From positions 1 to 10,872 of the forward strand of contig JAIOPW010000428.1 of assembly GCA_021413665.1 (NCBI GenBank): a stretch of DNA of 10,872 nt. The letters are read 5' to 3'. Positions 6,364 to 10,872 of the stretch are shown here, piece by piece. Under the pieces are notes generated by a model that searched no databases, was not told where the DNA came from, and was given only the letters and a program-made list of their open reading frames with translations. The stretch is from Rhodocyclales bacterium (GTDB lineage: Bacteria > Pseudomonadota > Gammaproteobacteria > Burkholderiales > Rhodocyclaceae). Numbering within the stretch: the first letter of the stretch is position 1; each line of letters starts with the position of its first letter. The position numbers were made by a program, and so were the translations under genes.

Positions 6364-6786
6364 ATGAAGTCAACCAAGCCCTATCTGATCCGCGCCATTC
6401 ATGAATGGTGTGCGGATCAGGGCTATACATCCTATTTGGCGGTCAAGGTGGATGCGACCACTCGCGTACCGCGTGAGTTCGTCAAGGATGGTGAGATCGT
6501 TCTCAACATAGCGGCAGAAGCTACGCATCAGTTGCATATGGGCAACGAGGAAATCACTTTCCAGGCCCGTTTTGGCGGGCGACCTTTTCCTGTTGTGGTA
6601 CCTATTGAACGAGTGGCCGCGATTTACGCCAGCGAGAATGGCGAGGGCATGGCCTTCGAGGTGACTGCGAAGTCGGCCGCCGATGGCGAGGCCGCAACGC
6701 AGGAAATCGGCGAGGTGGCAGGCGACATGCCGGCACCGAAGCCGGAGCGGGTCGCCACGCGCCCGGTGCTTACCCTAATCAAATAG
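6364..6786 (+). CDS. sspB: ClpXP protease adaptor SspB
   Basis: SspB binds SsrA-tagged proteins from stalled ribosomes and delivers them to ClpXP. The 140-residue product has the family fold in order: TKPYLIRAIHEWCADQG (4-20), a strand with YLAVKVD, VPREFVKDGEIVLNIA (35-50), ATHQLHMGNEEITFQARFGG (53-72) and VPIERVAAIYASENGEGMAFE (first part VPIERVAAIYASENGEG, 79-95). A flexible, Ala/Glu/Pro-rich linker of about 30 residues follows, shorter than in E. coli SspB (about 165 residues in all). The last eight residues, RPVLTLIK, match the ClpX-binding (XB) tail, RPALRVVK in E. coli from memory. The ATG at 6364 gives the expected short N-terminus; a TTG at 6340 would add eight residues and is not needed. 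No strong Shine-Dalgarno sequence is seen. It ends 30 bases before the stop of the convergent cyclase gene. Confidence 0.95.
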   Translation: MKSTKPYLIRAIHEWCADQGYTSYLAVKVDATTRVPREFVKDGEIVLNIAAEATHQLHMGNEEITFQARFGGRPFPVVVPIERVAAIYASENGEGMAFEVTAKSAADGEAATQEIGEVAGDMPAPKPERVATRPVLTLIK

Positions 6787-6816
6787 ACGCGCTGCCCAGG
6801 CGTTCAGCGGCCGGGG

Positions 6817-9123
6817 CTACTTCGATTCCATCACCCAGACTCCGTCCCAGCCTTCTCCGGGCGGATTGGCGAGGAAGTGGTCGCAGCGTTCGATATACAT
6901 CTTTGCGGCCTTGTCGTGGTCGTTCAGCGACAGAACCTCGCCGAACTCGCCCTTGGCATCCTGCCACTTCTGTTGCCGGTACTTGACCAGGCCCGATTTG
7001 AAATGGCGCAGCGCATCGATCATCTGTGGATAGCTGTCGTCGGTGTGGTAGTCGAGAATTTCGTAAATCGCCACGGGCTGGGTCTTGCCCTTGACTATCA
7101 CCAGGTCAAGTTCGCGGCTGTAGTAGGTGCCGCGCAACTGCTTGTAGGTGAATTCGCTGATGAGGATGTGGGCGCCGTATTGCTTGCAGGCTGATTCCAG
7201 TCGCGCCGCGAGGTTCACGCCATCGCCGATAATGGTGTAATCCATGCGTTTCTTCGAGCCGATGGTCCCCGAGACCACGTTGTCGGAATTGAGGCCGATG
7301 CCGATGTCGACGGGCAGCTTGCCCTCGCCCACGCGCAGCGTGTTCCAACTCGATAGTTCGCGAATCATGGCGATCGACGTACGTACGGAGCGGTCCGCAT
7401 CGTCGTCGTGGCCCACCGGGATGCCGAAGGCAGCCATGATTGCATCGCCGATGAACTTGTCGAGCATGCCTTCCTCGCGCTGGATGCAATCCACCATCAG
7501 CGTGAAGTATTCATTGAGCAAGGCAACCGTGCCCTGAGCGCCGAGTTGCTCTGTGATCGTGGTGAAGCCACGAATGTCGGAGAAGAGCACCGTGGCCATC
7601 ACGTTCTTGCCGCCGAGGGCGTCTACGCCACCGGCCAGCATCTGGTCGGCGATGCCCGGATCCATCAGCCGCGACATCGTAGAACGCATGCGCTTTTCGC
7701 TGGAGATGTCTTCCAGCATCAGCATCGAGCCGAGGCGCTTCTTTTCCGCCGACAGCAGGGGCAGGGCGGTCAGATTGACCGAGAGCTTGTCTTCGCCGAC
7801 GATCAGTTCAGCTTCCATAGCCAGTTCAGTAGTCTGGGTCTCGCCCACGCGCCTGAGTTTCTCGTGAATCCACGCATTGCCGCCGGAAAAAAAGTCAGTA
7901 GCCGGCTTTTGCAGGATCTGGGCCGGGCTCACGCGCAGGATGCGCAATCCGGCGGCATTGCAAGTGGCTATCTTCTCGCCCTCATCAAGCGTGATGACGG
8001 CGTTCGACATCGACTCCAGCATCGCTTCGTTGTAATTCTTCATGTTCTGCACGTCGGCGAACAGCTTGGCGTTTTCCAGCGCGATGGAAATCTGCGCCGT
8101 GAATGCCCGCAGGCGCGATTCGTCTTCGCCGGTGAAGGGCCCGCCGCGTTTGTTGAGTACCTGCGTGACGCCGATCACCTTGCCGTGCTTGTTGACGATC
8201 GGTACGCACAGTATTGAACGGGTGAAGTAGCCGGTCTTCTTGTCGAAGGCAGGATTGAAACGCAGGTCGGCGTAGGCATAGGGAATGTTGATCGCCTTGC
8301 CTTGGGTGAACACCGCGCCGGCGATGCCGAGATGGTTGGGCAGGCGGATCTGCACCGACTCCAGGCCCTGGCCGACCTCCGACCACAGTTCATTAGTCTT
8401 GTCGTCGTTGAGGAACAGCGTCGAGCGCTCGGCATTGAGCAGTCGTGTGGCCTCGCCCATGACCTTCTGCAACAGCGATCCCAGCTTGATGTCGGCGGTG
8501 ACCTCGGAGACGACGTCGATGAACTCCATCTCCTGGCGGCGGATGGCCTGCATGCGCTCGATGAACTGCGCGCTCTGCAACGCCAGCGTACCCTGGCTGG
8601 TCATGGCTTCCAGCAGGTTGAGGTCCTGCTTGGTGAACTTGCCAGTGCGCTTGTTGAGCGTCTGCGCAACGCCGATGATCTCGCCTTTCACTGTTTTGAT
8701 CGGCACACAAAGGATGTTGCGCGTGGTGAAGCCGGTCTGCTCGTCGATCGAGCGATTGAAGCGGTCATCGGCATAGGCGTCGTGGATGATCAGCGCCTCG
8801 CCCGCGGTATAGACGTAGCCGGCTACGCCGCTGCTGTTAAGAATGCGTATTTCGCGCTGGATATTGCCCTGCGCCACGCGCGAATACAACTCGTTGGTAT
8901 CGGGATCGTTGAGGAACAGCGAGCCGCGCTCCGCGTTCAGTTCGGTGGTGGTCATTTCCACCAGCGCCTGCAATACGTCGTCGAGCGTGCCATAGCCGGC
9001 CATGCGGCGCGTGACTTCGAGCAGCAACTCCAGATGGCGCAGCCGGCGACGGCCCTCCTGGTCTCTTTCCAGCGGCTTCTTCTTGCTGCCCGCCGCTTCG
9101 GCGGCTTGATCGATGGCGTTCAT
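6817..9123 (-). CDS. Class III adenylate cyclase with GAF-GAF-PAS sensor region
   Basis: This 768-residue protein should make cAMP from ATP under control of ligand-binding domains; it has no membrane segment and should be cytoplasmic. GAF1 spans about 35-190 and GAF2 about 200-355. They resemble each other closely (SLFLND..TNELYS and TLFLND..TNELWS; both ..ILCVPI), indicating duplication. A PAS domain covers about 365-475, the catalytic domain about 505-690, and a TPR-like helical tail about 695-745. Metal-binding Asp516 (FSDIRGF) and Asp560 (FIGDAIMAAFG) are present, as are Lys556, expected for adenine choice, and Asn637 and Arg641 (GDGVNLAARLES) for catalysis. That makes ATP cyclase activity likely, not guanylate. 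The NKFDE motif linked to cyclic-nucleotide binding is complete in GAF2 (Asn324, Lys325, Phe330, Asp334, Glu335) and lacks the Glu in GAF1 (Leu168). The domain order equals Anabaena CyaB1. The start codon overlaps the upstream coiled-coil gene's stop by 4 bases. Confidence 0.94.
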   Translation of the reverse strand: MNAIDQAAEAAGSKKKPLERDQEGRRRLRHLELLLEVTRRMAGYGTLDDVLQALVEMTTTELNAERGSLFLNDPDTNELYSRVAQGNIQREIRILNSSGVAGYVYTAGEALIIHDAYADDRFNRSIDEQTGFTTRNILCVPIKTVKGEIIGVAQTLNKRTGKFTKQDLNLLEAMTSQGTLALQSAQFIERMQAIRRQEMEFIDVVSEVTADIKLGSLLQKVMGEATRLLNAERSTLFLNDDKTNELWSEVGQGLESVQIRLPNHLGIAGAVFTQGKAINIPYAYADLRFNPAFDKKTGYFTRSILCVPIVNKHGKVIGVTQVLNKRGGPFTGEDESRLRAFTAQISIALENAKLFADVQNMKNYNEAMLESMSNAVITLDEGEKIATCNAAGLRILRVSPAQILQKPATDFFSGGNAWIHEKLRRVGETQTTELAMEAELIVGEDKLSVNLTALPLLSAEKKRLGSMLMLEDISSEKRMRSTMSRLMDPGIADQMLAGGVDALGGKNVMATVLFSDIRGFTTITEQLGAQGTVALLNEYFTLMVDCIQREEGMLDKFIGDAIMAAFGIPVGHDDDADRSVRTSIAMIRELSSWNTLRVGEGKLPVDIGIGLNSDNVVSGTIGSKKRMDYTIIGDGVNLAARLESACKQYGAHILISEFTYKQLRGTYYSRELDLVIVKGKTQPVAIYEILDYHTDDSYPQMIDALRHFKSGLVKYRQQKWQDAKGEFGEVLSLNDHDKAAKMYIERCDHFLANPPGEGWDGVWVMESK

Positions 9124-9788
9124 GTTTCGGTGCGGCGCATGGCTTCGATCTGGTCACGCAGCGCCTGTATGGTGTTTTGCAACTGCGCGCCCTCGTCGGC
9201 GAACAGGGTGCGCTCGCGATTGATGGAATTCGTCCGGTCGATCTGCGCCAGCTCCAGGCTCTCACGCAGGCCGCCAACGGTTTGTCGCAATTGCGCGATC
9301 TCGCCCTGGGCGCTGACCAGGGCCGTACGCACAGCATTGTCGGTATCCGCGCGGGCGCGTTCGAGCTCGTCGCGCAGTGCCGAGGCGGTGGCCTTCAGTT
9401 GCTGCATTTCACTGTGCCCGGTGACGCGTTCCTGCTGTACCGCATGGTCGCGTTCGGCGCGGGACTGCTCCAGCTCTTCGCGCAGGGCGGCGGCCGTAGC
9501 CTTGAGCATCTGTGCTTCCTGGCTGGCGGCAACGCGCTCGTGCTGCACGGCTTTTTCGCGTTCGACATGGGCACGTTCCAGTTCTTCGCGCAGTGCGCCG
9601 ACCGTCACTTTCAGTTGCGATATCTCCGCTGCGGCTCCCTGGGTGGCACGCAGCGTGCTGCCGTGGATCTCGGCGTGCGCCGCTTCGAGTTCCGTGCGCA
9701 GGGCAATCACCGTGCGCTTCATGTCACGACAATCGGCCTGGGCCAGTGCAAGTTCTTCTTCGATGGTGGATACTTCGGAAATCATCAT
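9120..9788 (-). CDS. Predicted coiled-coil protein of 36-residue tandem repeats
   Basis: I do not recognise a named family. The 222-residue product is almost wholly predicted helix, rich in Glu, Arg, Ala, Gln and Leu, with no signal peptide, membrane segment, catalytic motif or proline-rich break. After a 22-residue lead (MMISEVSTIEEELALAQADC…) come five 36-residue repeats without a single insertion or deletion, then a 20-residue partial sixth; 22 + 5x36 + 20 = 222. The repeat signature is LKAT..ALREELE....E...AV..ER. It lies directly upstream of the adenylate cyclase gene and overlaps it by 4 bases (ATGA), so the two are probably co-translated and may work together as a scaffold or oligomerising partner; that is inference. 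The first ATG of an ATGATG pair is used. A purine-rich AGGGGAT lies about 16 bases upstream, too far for an ideal ribosome site. Confidence 0.85.
   Translation of the reverse strand: MMISEVSTIEEELALAQADCRDMKRTVIALRTELEAAHAEIHGSTLRATQGAAAEISQLKVTVGALREELERAHVEREKAVQHERVAASQEAQMLKATAAALREELEQSRAERDHAVQQERVTGHSEMQQLKATASALRDELERARADTDNAVRTALVSAQGEIAQLRQTVGGLRESLELAQIDRTNSINRERTLFADEGAQLQNTIQALRDQIEAMRRTET
9123..9722 (-). repeat. 108-base tandem repeat array inside the coiled-coil gene
   Basis: On the - strand the repeats begin at 9722, 9614, 9506, 9398 and 9290 (five complete units, ending at 9183), with a partial unit at 9182-9123. Each encodes 36 residues that start with Leu or Met followed by Lys, Arg or Gln, then a TxxALR-type segment. 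Units 2 and 3 are the most alike (LKVTVGALREELERAH and LKATAAALREELEQSR). DNA identity is only moderate, so the array is an old, diverged duplication, not a recent slippage expansion. Confidence 0.85.
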
Positions 9789-9892
9789 TGAACGAACGGT
9801 GGATCCCCTGTTTGCAAAAGCACGAATCTTCGGGCCGACTTGTTCTGGTCATGCAGGCAATGCGATGCTTTGATCGCTTTCGTCATTCGTTT

Positions 9893-9921
9893 TTGATAAT
9901 ACGCCTACGCTGAAATATTGT
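9893..9921 (+). promoter_or_regulatory. Candidate sigma70-type promoter for the flavoprotein gene
   Basis: TTGATA (9893-9898, 5 of 6 to the -35 consensus) is followed, after exactly 17 bases, by TATTGT (9916-9921, 4 of 6 to the -10 consensus). Transcription would start near 9928, giving a leader of about 54 bases. It sits in the divergent spacer (9789-9981); I did not find an equally convincing promoter for the - strand gene there. Confidence 0.4.
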
Positions 9922-9941
9922 CAGCCCGGCAGCGGCAATGG

Positions 9942-9953
9942 CTCGTTCGCGAG
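9942..9953 (+). other. Small TTCG-loop hairpin in the flavoprotein leader
   Basis: CTCG and CGAG flank a TTCG loop (a 4-base stem) in the presumed 5' untranslated region. A UUCG loop stabilises RNA hairpins when closed by a C-G pair; here the closing pair is G-C, so stability is less certain. No T tract follows. Confidence 0.25.
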
Positions 9954-9960
9954 TTGTCTG

Positions 9961-9974
9961 CCGATACTTATCGG
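9961..9974. promoter_or_regulatory. Perfect inverted repeat just before the flavoprotein start (possible operator)
   Basis: CCGATA and TATCGG form a perfect 6-base inverted repeat separated by CT. The site lies 7 bases before the ATG at 9982, in the place where a ribosome binding site would be expected, and no Shine-Dalgarno sequence is seen. It might be a dimeric regulator's site or an RNA hairpin affecting initiation; no regulator is identified. Confidence 0.4.
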
Positions 9975-9981
9975 TGTCTAA

Positions 9982-10872
9982 ATGGGAAAGTTTAGCCGGC
10001 GTCATTTTCTGGGTTTGGGGGTTGCACTGGGGGCTTCGCTCGGGGTCCGCGCGACGCTCGCCGAACGGCTGCCCCGGAGCCGCGGGCAGCGTGTAGTCGT
10101 GGTTGGTGGCGGCTGGGGTGGATTGACGGCCGCGCGCCACCTGCGCGAACTGGCCCCTCAACTTGACGTGGTTCTGGTCGAGAAGGGCGCCGTCTTCCGT
10201 TCGCTCCCCCTGAGCAACAAGTGGCTGGTTGGCCTGGCGCCGCAGGCCGGTCGGAGCCAGCATTTCGCTGCAACGGCGCGCCGCTACGGCTACCAATTTG
10301 TCCAGGCCGAGGCGATCGCCATCGATCGCGAACGGCGTCATGTCGTCACCAGCGATGGAATCATTGACTACGACTGGCTGGTGTTAGCCGTCGGTATCCG
10401 CTACGACTATGCACCCTGGTTCGGCGATGACCGGCGGTCTGCGGAGCAGGTACGCAAGTCGTATCCGGCGGGTTTCGTTGCTGATGAACTGGATGCGCTC
10501 AGGCAGAAAGTGACCGACTTCAAGGGCGGCGACTTCGTGATGACCATCCCGCCGGGCCCATATCGTTGCCCGCCTGCGCCATATGAGCGGGCGGTGATGA
10601 TCGCCTGGCTGTTCAAGCAGAAAGGCATCAAGGGCAAGCTGATCCTTGTCGATCATGGTCCCGGCATGCAGGCCTACAACCGTGTCTTCGCCGACCGCTA
10701 TCGGGATCAGGTCGTGCACCTGACCAATTCCGTGGTGAAATCCATCGACCCGATCACCAGAACCATCGCCACCGAGTTCGATTCCCTGCGCTTCGATGAT
10801 GCCATCCTGGTGCCTGCGCAGCAGGCCGGGGACCTGGTGTGGCAGGCGGGACTGATTGCACGCGACAGAGAG
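9982..10872 (+). CDS. FccB-like (flavocytochrome c sulfide dehydrogenase family) flavoprotein, 3' end outside window
   Basis: FccB-family proteins are periplasmic FAD enzymes that oxidise sulfide and pass electrons to a cytochrome c. The frame is open for 297 residues to the window edge. It begins with a strong Tat signal, FSRRHFLGLGVALGASLG (residues 4-21), consistent with export of a cofactor-loaded protein. The FAD-binding Rossmann motif VVVVGGGWGGLTAARHL is at about 38-54. PPGPYRCPPAPYERA (190-204) matches the family segment around one redox cysteine (Cys196), and LVPAQQAGDLVWQAGL (276-291) the segment just before the partner cysteine, which would lie beyond the window. The position that in Allochromatium FccB holds the flavin-linked Cys (YYTCYLSN) reads FRSLPLSN here, so FAD is probably not covalently bound. 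The start is secure because an in-frame TAA lies directly upstream of the ATG. No cytochrome partner is in the window, so substrate and partner are open. Confidence 0.88.
   Translation, partial: MGKFSRRHFLGLGVALGASLGVRATLAERLPRSRGQRVVVVGGGWGGLTAARHLRELAPQLDVVLVEKGAVFRSLPLSNKWLVGLAPQAGRSQHFAATARRYGYQFVQAEAIAIDRERRHVVTSDGIIDYDWLVLAVGIRYDYAPWFGDDRRSAEQVRKSYPAGFVADELDALRQKVTDFKGGDFVMTIPPGPYRCPPAPYERAVMIAWLFKQKGIKGKLILVDHGPGMQAYNRVFADRYRDQVVHLTNSVVKSIDPITRTIATEFDSLRFDDAILVPAQQAGDLVWQAGLIARDRE

Noticed and set aside
6787..6816. A bidirectional terminator between the convergent sspB and cyclase genes
   Set aside because: The 30-base gap has no convincing inverted repeat and no T or A tract, so I do not call a terminator.
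8302..9873. A 523-codon + strand open frame across the cyclase and coiled-coil genes
   Set aside because: It lies opposite two genes with clear domain motifs and repeats, and its product is low-complexity (Arg/Ser/Cys-rich in the second half), as expected for a shadow in GC-rich DNA.

Overview
The window is GC-rich, gene-dense chromosomal DNA that looks betaproteobacterial. The protein sequences and the linkage dnaX-ybaB-recR and petABC-sspAB fit that class, with Rhodocyclales-like bacteria as my best guess. That placement comes from recognising families, not from a phylogeny. A flavocytochrome c sulfide dehydrogenase-like flavoprotein at the right edge would fit a lineage with sulfur-oxidising members, but does not prove sulfur oxidation.

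Left part (2-2897, + strand): the 3' end of dnaX (DNA polymerase III tau/gamma), ybaB (nucleoid-associated protein), recR (recombinational repair) and a class III (CaiB/BaiF/Frc) CoA-transferase that appears to start at a TTG overlapping the recR stop. The dnaX/ybaB junction is abnormal. The dnaX stop, the spacer and about the first 20 codons of ybaB are missing, so the two genes run into each other in different frames. This is either a real deletion or an assembly error.

Middle part (3036-6786, + strand): petA, petB and petC encode a complete cytochrome bc1 complex (Rieske protein, cytochrome b, cytochrome c1). They are followed by sspA (RNA polymerase-associated stringent starvation protein) and sspB (ClpXP adaptor with a C-terminal ClpX-binding tail). 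A weak promoter candidate precedes petA, and a hairpin spans the sspA stop codon.

Right part (9788-6817, - strand, convergent with sspB): a two-gene unit with a 4-base overlap. The first gene encodes a predicted coiled-coil protein made of five exact-length 36-residue repeats plus a partial sixth. The second encodes a 768-residue class III adenylate cyclase with the order GAF-GAF-PAS-cyclase-TPR-like tail, as in cyanobacterial CyaB1. The pairing is the best candidate here for an undescribed signalling module.

Right edge (9982-10872, + strand, open at the end): a Tat-exported FAD flavoprotein of the FccB family. It keeps one redox-cysteine motif but lacks the cysteine that carries covalent FAD. 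It is transcribed divergently from the coiled-coil gene across a 193-base spacer that holds a sigma70-like promoter candidate and a perfect inverted repeat just before the start codon. I see no RNA genes, insertion sequences, CRISPR arrays or attachment sites, and no gap between genes exceeds 200 bases.
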